Assembly: GCF_014649855.1 (NCBI RefSeq)
Contig: NZ_BMTV01000044.1
Coordinates: forward strand, 1-52,173
DNA length: 52,173 nt
Direction: 5' to 3'
From: Streptomyces roseolus
GTDB taxonomy: Bacteria; Actinomycetota; Actinomycetes; Streptomycetales; Streptomycetaceae
The translations under genes and the position numbers were made by a program. The notes beneath the pieces are model-generated. The model was not told the DNA's origin. It saw only the letters and a list, made by a program, of their open reading frames with translations, and ran no database searches. Shown one piece after another: positions 32,578 to 39,988 of this stretch (the first letter of the stretch is position 1; the number at the start of each line of letters is the position of its first letter).

Positions 32578-33144
32578 GTGTACGAACAGTTCGACCACGA
32601 GCTCCAGGCCCGTTTCAACCAGATGGCCAGGGAGCTGCTGCAGATCGGTGAGGACTGCGCGTCCCCCAAGGACCTGCAGCACTACCTGAGTGAGCTGAGC
32701 GCCCTGGCCGGCGTGATCCGTCACAGCGTGGAGCACGCCGCGTGGCGGTCCCTGTCGGCGGAGGGCGCGTCGCTCGACGTCAAGCCCTCGTCCCGCGAGG
32801 TGCAAGAGCAGCTCCGCCGTCCGCCGCAGGCCGACCTGGACCACCCCGGCCAGGCCGCGCAGCTCGCAGCCGTCTGCAACGTGATCGCGGGTGCAGAGCA
32901 CCTGAGGGAGCTTGCCAGGGCGGCGTGGCTCGCCGGCTGCACGGAGGAAACCCGCCGGGAGGTCGACGGCGCGCGCGCTCAGCGGGCCCAGGCGGACAAG
33001 GCCACCTACGACGAGGTCCTCGGCGGCATCGACAGAGCTCTCGGCGCTCTTCCGCCCGACGCCCGGCAGGCGGCCCGCGAGGCGCTCGGCCGGGAGCTCG
33101 CCGGCATCCGGCAGAGGGCCGGCGCCAAGACGCCGCAGCCCTGA
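32578..33144 (+). CDS. Alpha-helical hypothetical protein
   Basis: A 188-residue soluble protein starting at GTG 32578 with GGGAGG 5 nt upstream. It is rich in Ala, Gln, Glu and Arg and appears entirely helical: HELQARFNQMARELLQIGED, QHYLSELSALAGVIRHSVEH, NVIAGAEHLRELARAAWLAG and DARQAAREALGRELAGIRQR. No membrane segment, no known family. A hairpin (33147-33183) follows. The next genes are the GW micropeptide on the opposite strand and another helical protein, which may form a functional neighbourhood. Confidence 0.75.
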   Translation: MYEQFDHELQARFNQMARELLQIGEDCASPKDLQHYLSELSALAGVIRHSVEHAAWRSLSAEGASLDVKPSSREVQEQLRRPPQADLDHPGQAAQLAAVCNVIAGAEHLRELARAAWLAGCTEETRREVDGARAQRAQADKATYDEVLGGIDRALGALPPDARQAAREALGRELAGIRQRAGAKTPQP

Positions 33145-33146
33145 CC

Positions 33147-33183
33147 GGACGAGGCCCGCACCTGCCGGGCGCGGGCCTCGTCC
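33147..33183. terminator. 13 bp hairpin between convergent genes
   Basis: GGACGAGGCCCGC (33147-33159) and GCGGGCCTCGTCC (33171-33183) pair perfectly with an 11-base loop. It lies between convergent ends at 33144 and 33204 and can serve both. Confidence 0.75.
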
Positions 33184-33203
33184 TTGCCTCGAGGAGGGCT
33201 GGG

Positions 33204-33344
33204 TCAGACCCAGCCGGTGTCCCCCTTCATGCCCCACTCCGGATCGGAACCCCGGTCCGAATCCGCGCGCCGGCCGTTCCGCTCCGGATCAGTCGTGCCG
33301 CCCCAGCCGGCGTCGCTGTATCCCCATCCGATGTCGCTGCTCAC
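33204..33344 (-). CDS. GW-motif micropeptide, 46 residues
   Basis: GTG 33344 follows AGGGAGGGGA, 5 nt upstream. The peptide begins MSSDIGWGYSDAGWGGTTDP, has a charged middle (RNGRRADSDRGSD) and ends PEWGMKGDTGWV. Four aromatic-glycine motifs (GWGY, GWGG, EWGM, TGWV) are spread along it. It shares its leader, ribosome site, CGTC linker and first nine codons with the 29-residue gene at 25472-25561. No family recognised; no modification enzyme is adjacent. It is divergent from the helical protein at 33551. Confidence 0.5.
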   Translation of the reverse strand: MSSDIGWGYSDAGWGGTTDPERNGRRADSDRGSDPEWGMKGDTGWV

Positions 33345-33550
33345 GACGCTCCCCTCCCTGCAGGCGGCGCCTGTGCTGCGCGGGTACGCCCCGGCCATCA
33401 CGACGGTCTCGCAGTGTCGCCGGGCGAAGGCCGAGGAGCTCGCAGGCCTTGTTCCGCGGCAGATCCGGCTGCTTGGACTCGCCGCCTCCGGGGAGGAAAG
33501 ATTTCCCGTTCAGGTCCGAGGCGGCCTTCCCGGCAGACAGCATGGAGGGC

Positions 33551-34081
33551 ATGGCCGAACAGACACACGAACCCACCATGGAGATCATCCGAGCTTCGTT
33601 GGACCCCGTCAGCCACCGTTTCCGCGCGCGGCTGGCGGATCTTCCGACCGGACGGCTGATTCTGGCCGAGGCCCGCAAAGGCGCCGCCGATCAGGACGCG
33701 AAGCGTCTGATGGGGCTGGGTGTCGAACTCGCCAGATCGGCAAGCGCACTGACCCTGGAACTCATGACCCATGACGAGAAGAGCTCCGAGGAGTACCTCG
33801 CCGACATGAGCCGCTTCGCCCACGAAGAAGGGCTGGAGGCAGCGCGACTGGTCGCCGAGGTGGCCAACAGCATGCTGCACGACCAGAGCAGTGACGGCAT
33901 GGAGACCTTGACCCGCGCCTTCGCCGGGGACCAGGCGGATTACCTCCGCTTCCTGTCGGAAATCGCCAGTTGCTGCGGGACGAGCATCTTGTACCTGAAG
34001 GTGAAGTTCGATGTCCCGGTGGAGGACAGCCTCGACAACCTGCGGAAAGTGCTGCGGAATGACAACGGGGCATCTTCCTGA
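33551..34081 (+). CDS. Alpha-helical hypothetical protein
   Basis: A 176-residue soluble protein (MAEQTHEPTMEIIRASLDPV). Helical blocks include RFRARLADLPTGRLILAEAR, LGVELARSASALTLELMTHD, EEGLEAARLVAEVANSMLHD and DQADYLRFLSEIASCCGTSI. In-frame ATGs at 33542 and 33578 are alternative starts; GGAGG lies too close to 33551. No known family or membrane segment. The stop codon abuts an IS630 fragment, so the end may be slightly altered by insertion. Confidence 0.7.
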   Translation: MAEQTHEPTMEIIRASLDPVSHRFRARLADLPTGRLILAEARKGAADQDAKRLMGLGVELARSASALTLELMTHDEKSSEEYLADMSRFAHEEGLEAARLVAEVANSMLHDQSSDGMETLTRAFAGDQADYLRFLSEIASCCGTSILYLKVKFDVPVEDSLDNLRKVLRNDNGASS

Positions 34082-34089
34082 CACTGCCG

Positions 34090-34432
34090 CGCTCGTGTCC
34101 CGAGTCGGAGATGCGTCGGCAGTATGCGGCGACCTTGTCGAGGATCTCGTCGGCGGTCTTCGTCCAGAAGAAGGGCCGGGGGTGCTCGTTCCAGCCGGTG
34201 AGCCAGGACCGGATGTCGCGTTCGAGTGCCTGGACGGAGCGGTGGACGCCTCGGCGGAGCTTCTTCGTGGTCAGCTCGGCGAACCACCGCTCGACCAGGT
34301 TCAGCCAGGAGGACCCGGCCGGGGTGAAGTGCGGGTGGAAGAGCGGGTGGGCGGCCGGCCGTGTCTTCAGGGCCGGGATCTTGTGGGTGACGTGGTCGTC
34401 CAGGATCAGGCGGACGTCGAGGCCGCATTCCT
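34090..34432 (-). pseudogene. IS630-family transposase, C-terminal fragment
   Basis: The minus strand reads ECGLDVRLILDDHVTHKIPA, HFTPAGSSWLNLVERWFAEL, TTKKLRRGVHRSVQALERDI, RSWLTGWNEHPRPFFWTKTA and AAYCRRISDSGH. The LILDDH and SSWLNLVERWF blocks hold the second and third DDE residues of IS630 transposases. The N-terminal half is lost near 34432. The normal end after RISDSGH has no stop here, so the frame runs into the neighbouring gene. Confidence 0.8.
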
Positions 34433-34491
34433 GACTCGGAGGACCAGGGTGTTTCCGGGGGTGAGGGTGCCCCGTCGGCCTGGACCTCCGT

Positions 34492-34514
34492 GAACTAGGA
34501 TTCCGTTCTAGTTC
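34492..34514. promoter_or_regulatory. Palindromic site upstream of kinase operon
   Basis: GAACTAG (34492-34498) and CTAGTTC (34508-34514) are inverted 7-mers separated by 9 bases, extending imperfectly to 10-base arms. It is 45 bases before the first kinase start codon, where an operator would act. Confidence 0.55.
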
Positions 34515-34558
34515 CGGGGGCTCCTCTCCCGGAAGGCTCTTCGGGGGAGGCGGCGGCG

Positions 34559-36124
34559 ATGCAGGCAGTGGGACCCGACGACCCGTCACATGTCGGTCCG
34601 TTCCGGACGGTTGCCCTGCTCGGGCAGGGCGGCATGGGCCGGGTCCTACTGGGGGCGGCGGTGGACGGGCGGCTCGTCGCCGTCAAGCGCGTGCACGCCG
34701 ACCTCGCCGACGACGAGGGGTTCCGCGCCCGGTTCCGGCGCGAGGTGGACGCCTCACGGCGGGTCTCCGGGGCCTACACGGCACCGGTGGTCGACGCCGA
34801 TCCGGACGCCCCCGCACCCTGGCTCGCCTCCCTGTTCCTGCCCGGGCCCACCCTGAGCGAGGCCCTGGAAGAGGCCGGTGTGCTGCCGGAGGAGACGGTG
34901 CGGCGGCTCGCCGCCGGGCTCGCCCGGGCCCTGGCCGACGTCCACCGGGCCGGGCTCGTCCACCGCGACCTGAAGCCGTCGAACGTGCTCCTCACCGAGG
35001 ACGGCGTCCGCGTCATCGACTTCGGCATCGCGCGGGCCGCCGAGGCCGCGACCCGGATCACCCACACCGGCGCCTTCATCGGCTCCCCCGCCTTCATGGC
35101 CCCCGAGCAGATCGCGGGCGGGGAACCGGGGCCCGCCGCGGACGTGTTCGCGCTCGGCGCCACCCTGGCCGTGGCCTGCTCGGGGAAGCCGCCCTTCGAC
35201 GGCGACTCGGTCCCCTCGGTCCTGCACGCCGTCGTCCACGAGGAGCCCGACCTGTCGGCCGTGCCGCCGGGCCTGCGGGGGCTGATCGCCGCCTGCCTCG
35301 TCAAGGACCCGGCCCTGCGGCCCACCCCGCAGGCCGTGACGACCTTCCTCGGGGCCGTGCCCGGCGCCGCCCGCCCCTGGCCGGAGGCCGTGCACGCCCG
35401 GATCGCGGCCCAGCGGGCGGAGGCCGACCGGCTGCTCCGCACGGCCCCGGCCGCTGCTCCCTCGTTCGTCCCCGCACCCGCGTTCCCGCCCAGGTCGGCT
35501 CCCCGGCGTCGGCGGGGGCCGATCGCCGCGGCCGTCGCCGCCGGGGTCCTCGTGGTCGCGGGCGCGGTGGGCGCGGCGACGGGCTGGGCGGCGGACCTGT
35601 ACTACCTGGTGATCCCCGAGCCCGTGCCGACGCCGGGGAATGTGCCGCTGAGCGAGGTCGCCGACCGGTACACCGGCGCGCTGCCCGCCTGCGACCAGGT
35701 GTTCGCGCGGGTGAAAGCACCGGCCGGGTTCTCCCCGCAGCCCACGCTCGCCCCTGGGGCCCGCGTCACCCCGAACGACGGGAGGCGGTCCTCGCAGTGC
35801 GAGTGGACCACCCGCTCCGGTGACCGGATCAACGTCACCTGGGACCAGTACGACAGTGCCGGCGGGCGGACCGGCGCCGAGCGGGCGAAGGAGAGGTACG
35901 AGGAGTTCTACCGGCGCGGCACCACCCCGCGCGACCCCTCGCCCGGTTTCGTCGAGGAGGCCGCCTGGGAGAAGCCGGGCGACCGGCACTGCGTCCTGCG
36001 CGGCCGGGACGTGAACCTGGTGGTCTTCCTCGTGGTGCAGGGCCCGGCCCTTCCGGTGGGCCGCTGCGAGGCCGTCACCCGGGACGTCGGGCGGCAGACC
36101 ATGGAAGCGGTGAAGTCCCCGTGA
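34559..36124 (+). CDS. Membrane Ser/Thr protein kinase 1
   Basis: A 521-residue Hanks-type kinase. Visible motifs: P-loop GQGGMG (22-27), Lys 43 in VAVKRVH, catalytic HRDLKPSN (135-142), DFG at 154, SPAFMAPEQ, and the ADVFALGATL block. After the kinase (to about 270) comes a Pro/Ala linker, one membrane segment (about 319-342, IAAAVAAGVLVVAGAVGAA) and an extracytoplasmic domain of 180 residues with Cys (LPACDQVFARV, SSQCEWTTRSGDRINVTWDQ). ATG 34559 follows GGGGGAGG. No PASTA repeats. It overlaps the next kinase gene by 4 bases, so they are co-translated. Confidence 0.93.
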   Translation: MQAVGPDDPSHVGPFRTVALLGQGGMGRVLLGAAVDGRLVAVKRVHADLADDEGFRARFRREVDASRRVSGAYTAPVVDADPDAPAPWLASLFLPGPTLSEALEEAGVLPEETVRRLAAGLARALADVHRAGLVHRDLKPSNVLLTEDGVRVIDFGIARAAEAATRITHTGAFIGSPAFMAPEQIAGGEPGPAADVFALGATLAVACSGKPPFDGDSVPSVLHAVVHEEPDLSAVPPGLRGLIAACLVKDPALRPTPQAVTTFLGAVPGAARPWPEAVHARIAAQRAEADRLLRTAPAAAPSFVPAPAFPPRSAPRRRRGPIAAAVAAGVLVVAGAVGAATGWAADLYYLVIPEPVPTPGNVPLSEVADRYTGALPACDQVFARVKAPAGFSPQPTLAPGARVTPNDGRRSSQCEWTTRSGDRINVTWDQYDSAGGRTGAERAKERYEEFYRRGTTPRDPSPGFVEEAAWEKPGDRHCVLRGRDVNLVVFLVVQGPALPVGRCEAVTRDVGRQTMEAVKSP

Positions 36125-37677
36125 GTCGCCCGCTCGGCCTCGCGGACCCGCAGCGGACCGGCCCGTACCGGCTCCTGGCCGAGCTGGGCCGGGGCGGCAT
36201 GGGGCGAGTGTTCCTCGGCGTCGCGCCGGACGGGCGGCTCGCCGCCGTGAAGCAGGTGCACGCCAGGCTCGCGGCCGACGAGGAGTTCCGCGCCCGGTTC
36301 CGGCGCGAGGTCGAGGCTTCGCGGCGGGTCTCCGGGGCCTGCACGGCGGCCGTCCTGGACTCCGACACGGAGACGGCCGTGCCCTGGCTCGCGTCCGTGT
36401 TCGTGGCCGGCCCCTCGCTCGGCGCTGCCGTGGCCCGCTCGGGCCCGCTGCCCGCCGAGAGCGTGCGGCGGCTCGCCGTGGGCCTGGCGACGGCGCTCGA
36501 CGAGATCCATCGGGCCGGCCTGATCCACCGCGACCTGAAGCCGGAGAACGTGCTGCTCGCGGAGGACGGGGTACGGGTCATCGACTTCGGCATCGCACGG
36601 GCCGCCGAGGGCGGGAGCCTCACCGAGCTGACCGGGACGGGCCTGGTGGTCGGCTCGCCCGCGTTCATGTCGCCCGAGCAGGCGGAGGGCCGGGAGCTCA
36701 CCCCGGCGAGCGACATGTTCTCGCTCGGTTCGGTCCTGGTCCTGGCCGCGACGGGGAGGAGCCCGTTCGCCGGGCCCTCGACCCTCCAGGAGCTGTACGC
36801 CGTCGTGCACGCCGAGCCCGCGCTCGACGCCGTACCGGCGGAACTGCGCGGCCTCGCCGCCGCCTGCCTGGCCAAGGACCCGGCGGCCCGGCCCACCCCC
36901 GCGCGCCTCCTCGCCGCCCTGGGCCCGGCGGCGCCCGTCACCCGGCACTGGCCGCCGGCGGTCCACGCCGCGATCGCCGAGCAGCGAGCGGAGATCGACG
37001 GGCTCCTCGCCGGGGGCCCGGGCTTCGGACCGGCTGCGGCCCCGCCCCCGGCGGCCACCGCCGTCGTCACCGAACTGTCCGCCCCCGCCCCGCGCCGGAA
37101 GGGCCGCCGGTCGCTGGTCGCGGCGGCGGCCGCCCTGTGCGTGCTCGGCGGCGCGGGGGTCTGGTGGTACGTCCAGGAGGACGAGGGCGCCGGGCCGCCG
37201 GACCGGTACCTGACGATGCCGACCTGCGCCGAGGCGACGAGGGGGCTCCCGCTGCCGGAGCGCCGGACTGACCTGGACAACACCAGAGACAGCACCTCGA
37301 CGGCCGATACCAGCTGCTCCTGGTACGAGCGGAACGACCACCTCCAGGGCGGCTGGGACGTCACCTCCCACGCCGACGTCCAATGGCGCCTGCGCCGCTC
37401 TGTGGGCACCTCGGAGAACGCCACGCGGGTCCAGACGGCGGAGTTCTCGGAGAACGCGCGGGCCGGACGCCCCGCGACGGGCCTCGCCTTCGCCGACGAG
37501 GCGTACTGGCTTCCGAAAGGCGACAGCCGGCACACCACCTGCGACCTGTTCGTCCGCAGGGCGAACCTCACCGTCCGCGTCACCCTCGGCGGCGATCCGC
37601 ATCCGGCCGACACCTGCGAGCAGGAGGCGGTGCGGATCGCCGAGGCGGCGGTGGCGGCGGTCCCGGACGCGCCATGA
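36121..37677 (+). CDS. Membrane Ser/Thr protein kinase 2
   Basis: A 518-residue paralogue of the upstream kinase, starting at GTG 36121 inside the GTGA overlap. Motifs: GRGGMG (23-28), Lys 44, HRDLKPEN (136-143), DFG at 155, SPAFMSPEQ. A membrane segment (about 335-352, LVAAAAALCVLGGAGVWWY) precedes an external domain with two Cys pairs (MPTCAEATRGLPLPER, TSCSWYERND, TTCDLFVRRANLTVRVTLG). The kinase halves are close to each other but the external halves diverge, suggesting duplication followed by sensor change. Signal and target are unknown. Confidence 0.93.
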   Translation: MSRPLGLADPQRTGPYRLLAELGRGGMGRVFLGVAPDGRLAAVKQVHARLAADEEFRARFRREVEASRRVSGACTAAVLDSDTETAVPWLASVFVAGPSLGAAVARSGPLPAESVRRLAVGLATALDEIHRAGLIHRDLKPENVLLAEDGVRVIDFGIARAAEGGSLTELTGTGLVVGSPAFMSPEQAEGRELTPASDMFSLGSVLVLAATGRSPFAGPSTLQELYAVVHAEPALDAVPAELRGLAAACLAKDPAARPTPARLLAALGPAAPVTRHWPPAVHAAIAEQRAEIDGLLAGGPGFGPAAAPPPAATAVVTELSAPAPRRKGRRSLVAAAAALCVLGGAGVWWYVQEDEGAGPPDRYLTMPTCAEATRGLPLPERRTDLDNTRDSTSTADTSCSWYERNDHLQGGWDVTSHADVQWRLRRSVGTSENATRVQTAEFSENARAGRPATGLAFADEAYWLPKGDSRHTTCDLFVRRANLTVRVTLGGDPHPADTCEQEAVRIAEAAVAAVPDAP

Positions 37678-37739
37678 GCGCGGGACCGCCCCCTGAGAGG
37701 TGGGCCCGCGCTCGGCGTCACCGGCCGGCAGGGGCGTGA

Positions 37740-37990
37740 TCAGCCGTTGAGCTCGGCGACGCCGACCGGGGCGAACTTCTCGTCCAGGTCGCCGGACGGG
37801 GCGTCCGCGACGCCGATGCCCGCGATCGAGGCCCCGCTGGCGGTCACCGGGGCACCACCACCGAGGAACAGGGCGGCCAGGGAGGTCCTTCAGCGTCGGG
37901 CGTTCGCGAGGCGCTTGACCAGATCGGAGGTCGGGGCGTTCCAGGAGACAGCGGTGTACGCCTTCTCCTTCTCCACCGAGGGCTCGTACG
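37740..37990 (-). pseudogene. GlcG/HbpS-type heme-binding protein, C-terminal remnant
   Basis: The minus strand reads SVEKEKAYTAVSWNAPTSDL, VKRLANARR-stop-RTSLAALFLG, GGAPVTASGASIAGIGVADA and PSGDLDEKFAPVGVAELNG-stop. The AYTAVSWN...GG.PV...G..IG.IGVSG blocks are the GlcG/HbpS fold. A missing base followed by an extra base creates the internal TGA; a normal copy would read NAPTLKDLPxALFL. The N-terminal half and signal peptide are absent. Confidence 0.65.
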
Positions 37991-38001
37991 ACTGCGGACC
38001 G

Positions 38002-38455
38002 GCACCGTCACCGCCGTCTCCCCGACCCTGCCCGCCCACGTCCAGGCCACCGGCTACGACCCTGACACCGGCCGCCTCGACCTGCGCCCCGACTCACCCG
38101 CCTACGCCACCCAGCTCCGCCTCCTGACCGCCCGGATCATCGCCACCGCCAACGAACACGTGGGCCCCTCCGCCGTGCGGGCGCTGCGGGCCCTGCCACC
38201 CGGCGCCGTCGACACCACCCCGCCCCCGGCCGCCGGCCACCCCGGCCCGACCGCGGTCGCGACTCCGGCTGGGTCGGTGAAGACCAGGGACACCGCATCG
38301 GCCGGCTACCGCAGGGCCCTGGAAGCCCGCCACGTCGCCGTCGACCCCGACCACCCGCGCCCGGCCACCGCTGGTGTCGGCGACCTCTCCCTGATCCCCG
38401 CCGAGGCCCGCGCGGCATTCGCCCAAGTCCGCTCACAGGAACACGAGACGTTGAT
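38002..38455 (+). pseudogene. DUF721/DciA-like protein, central and C-terminal remnant
   Basis: The frame reads LPAHVQATGYDPDTGRLDLR, PDSPAYATQLRLLTARIIAT, ANEHVGPSAVRALRALPPGA, then VKTRDTASAGYRRALEARHV and AEARAAFAQVRSQEHE. The first three are the DUF721 core (DxxTGRLxLxPxSPAxATQLRL...I...AN). It lacks the N-terminus and is interrupted near 38455 by the IS5-bearing segment. This is the longest DUF721 remnant in the window. Confidence 0.7.
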
Positions 38456-38488
38456 GACGCTCTTTGAAAATCGGTTCTGTCCGCACTT

Positions 38489-38535
38489 CAGTGAACCTCT
38501 TTCACCCTCCAGCACAGGATGAAAGAGGTTCACTG
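38489..38535. repeat. 16 bp perfect inverted repeat beside IS5 end
   Basis: CAGTGAACCTCTTTCA (38489-38504) pairs perfectly with TGAAAGAGGTTCACTG (38520-38535) over a 15-base loop. It overlaps the left end of the IS5 element by three bases and may be an older terminator at the insertion point. Confidence 0.75.
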
Positions 38536-39277
38536 ATCGCTTCGGAATGAGTTCCGTGTGAGGGCTTGGCGGCCGGGTCTGGTGGCGGCAGAGGGGTACG
38601 GGTGTCGGCTGATCTTGCGCCTGATGCCCTGTGGGAACGTATCGCTCCACTGCTGCCGCCTCGTCCGCCGCGGCGTCATCGGTATCCCGGCCGGTTGCCG
38701 GCGGACGATCGTGCGGCTCTGCGGGGCATCGTTTACGTGCTGCGCAAGAACGTGAGCTGGAGAGACGTGCCCACCGAGCGCACCGGCTGCAGCGGGGTGA
38801 CGGCCTGGCGGCGGCTGCGGGACTGGACCGAGGCCGGAGTCCGGCCCCGCCTGCACGAAGTGCTCCTGGCCGAACTGCGCAAAGCAGGCCTGCTGGACAT
38901 GGGCGACTGCGCGACCGACGGCTCGCACGTCCGGGCCCTGAAAGGGGGGCTCACACCGGACCTTCGCCGGTCGACCGCGCCCGGCCGGGCAGCAAGCACC
39001 ACCTGATCGTCGACCGACATGGCACTCCTCTGGCCGTCTCGCTGACCGGCGGAAACCGTCATGACGTCACCCAGCTGACGCCGCTGCCAGCCGCGATCCC
39101 CCGCATCCGCGGAGTGCGCGGGCGGCCTCGGCACCGGCCGGGCCGACTGTTCGCCGACCACGGCTACGACTCCGCATCCGCTACGAGATACGCGCCAACC
39201 TCCACCTCGGCCTGCTTCAACTCGCCTGCGCCATCATCTGCTTGAGACGCCTCCGAACCTCATTCTGAAGCGATCAG
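38533..39277 (+). mobile_element. IS5-family insertion sequence, internally deleted
   Basis: The left end CTGATCGCTTCGGAATGAGT matches the complement of the right end (CTGATCGCTTCAGAATGAGG), so both termini survive. Total length is about 745 bp against roughly 900 bp expected. The transposase inside has a one-base shift and a central deletion. No clear target duplication was seen. Confidence 0.75.
38602..39268 (+). pseudogene. IS5-family transposase with frameshift and central deletion
   Basis: From GTG 38602 the frame reads VSADLAPDALWERIAPLLPP, ADDRAALRGIVYVLRKNVSW, GVTAWRRLRDWTEAGVRPRL, then CATDGSHVRALKGG. At the AAAGGGGGG run near 38940 the homology shifts frame to AHTGPSPVDRARPGSKHHLI, VDRHGTPLAVSLTGGNRHDV, LFADHGYDS. 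It then jumps to IRYEIRANLHLGLLQLACAI and stops TGA at 39266. The segment with the final catalytic Glu is deleted. The G-run is where IS427-group elements may use programmed frameshifting, but the deletion makes this copy inactive. Confidence 0.8.
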
Positions 39278-39460
39278 TTGGTTCAGCTCGGCGAGCGGGG
39301 TCCGGTGCATCTGGTCAAAGTCTCCGGCCTTCTGCCACCGCTCAAAGCGCCGCCGGCAGGTCTGACCCGAGCCGAACCCTCCACTCCAGGGGCAGCCACG
39401 GCTCGATCAGCACTCACAGGCCATCGTCCACGATCCACGGCCGGGTAGTCGTTGCGGGCA
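39278..39460 (-). pseudogene. IS5-family transposase scrap
   Basis: The minus strand reads VLIEPWLPLEWRVR, then (after small shifts) QTCRRRFERWQKAGDFDQMH and RTPLAELN, the WxxIEPLLP start and RRRxxxWxxAGVFDxLHxxLLAELN block of IS5 N-termini. It carries stops and no catalytic core. Confidence 0.55.
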
Positions 39461-39481
39461 TGGCGTTGGCGACACCGGCAG

Positions 39482-39904
39482 TCATCGGATCTCGTTCTCA
39501 GGATGCTGCGCGTCGTAAGCCTGGCGGGCATGGGCGATGCCGTCCCGGTGCTCGAGCGACCAGTCAGCCAGTGCCTTGACGAGGTGGGTCAGGCTCACGC
39601 CCGTCTCGGTGAGGCGATAGTCGACCTGAGCAGGCACTGTCGGATAGACGGTTCGAAGGACCAACCCGTCGCGTTCCAGCCGGCGCACGGTCAGGGTCAG
39701 CATCCTCTGCGAGATCCCGTCGATCGCGCGCTGAAGCTGCCGAAAGCGCCGTGCACCGTTCGCAAGCTCGACGATCACGAGGACTGACCACTTGTCGCCC
39801 ACGCGGTCGAGGACGTCACGGATCCCGCAGTCGGGGTGGTGAGGCTGTCCGCACGGGGCGAGTTCTGCGGGTTCAGCGGTTACATCGGTGTGCGTCACGG
39901 ACAT
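39482..39904 (-). CDS. HxlR-family transcriptional regulator
   Basis: A 140-residue MarR-like regulator starting ATG 39904 with AGGAGG 8 nt upstream. HxlR signatures: CGQPHHPDCGIRDVLDRVGD, KWSVLVIVELANGARRFRQL, AIDGISQRMLTLTVRRLERD, GLVLRTVYPTVPAQVDYRLT. The single Cys-containing N-terminal segment fits redox- or electrophile-sensing members, but this is not proven. Divergent from an NmrA-type reductase 85 bases away, a common pairing in which the regulator responds to reactive electrophiles. Confidence 0.92.
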   Translation of the reverse strand: MSVTHTDVTAEPAELAPCGQPHHPDCGIRDVLDRVGDKWSVLVIVELANGARRFRQLQRAIDGISQRMLTLTVRRLERDGLVLRTVYPTVPAQVDYRLTETGVSLTHLVKALADWSLEHRDGIAHARQAYDAQHPENEIR

Positions 39905-39988
39905 CGAACTGCCTCCTTGTGGGCTGACCACGGCCGGTCGAGACTCATCGTAGTTACTGATGAGAACCACGTAGGGGGAAGAACCGTA
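39905..39988. promoter_or_regulatory. Divergent hxlR/nmrA promoter region
   Basis: This 84-base gap carries both promoters. The AT-richer core CATCGTAGTTACTGATGAGA lies at about 39945-39965. HxlR proteins usually bind a short dyad here; no perfect palindrome was found by eye. Confidence 0.5.
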
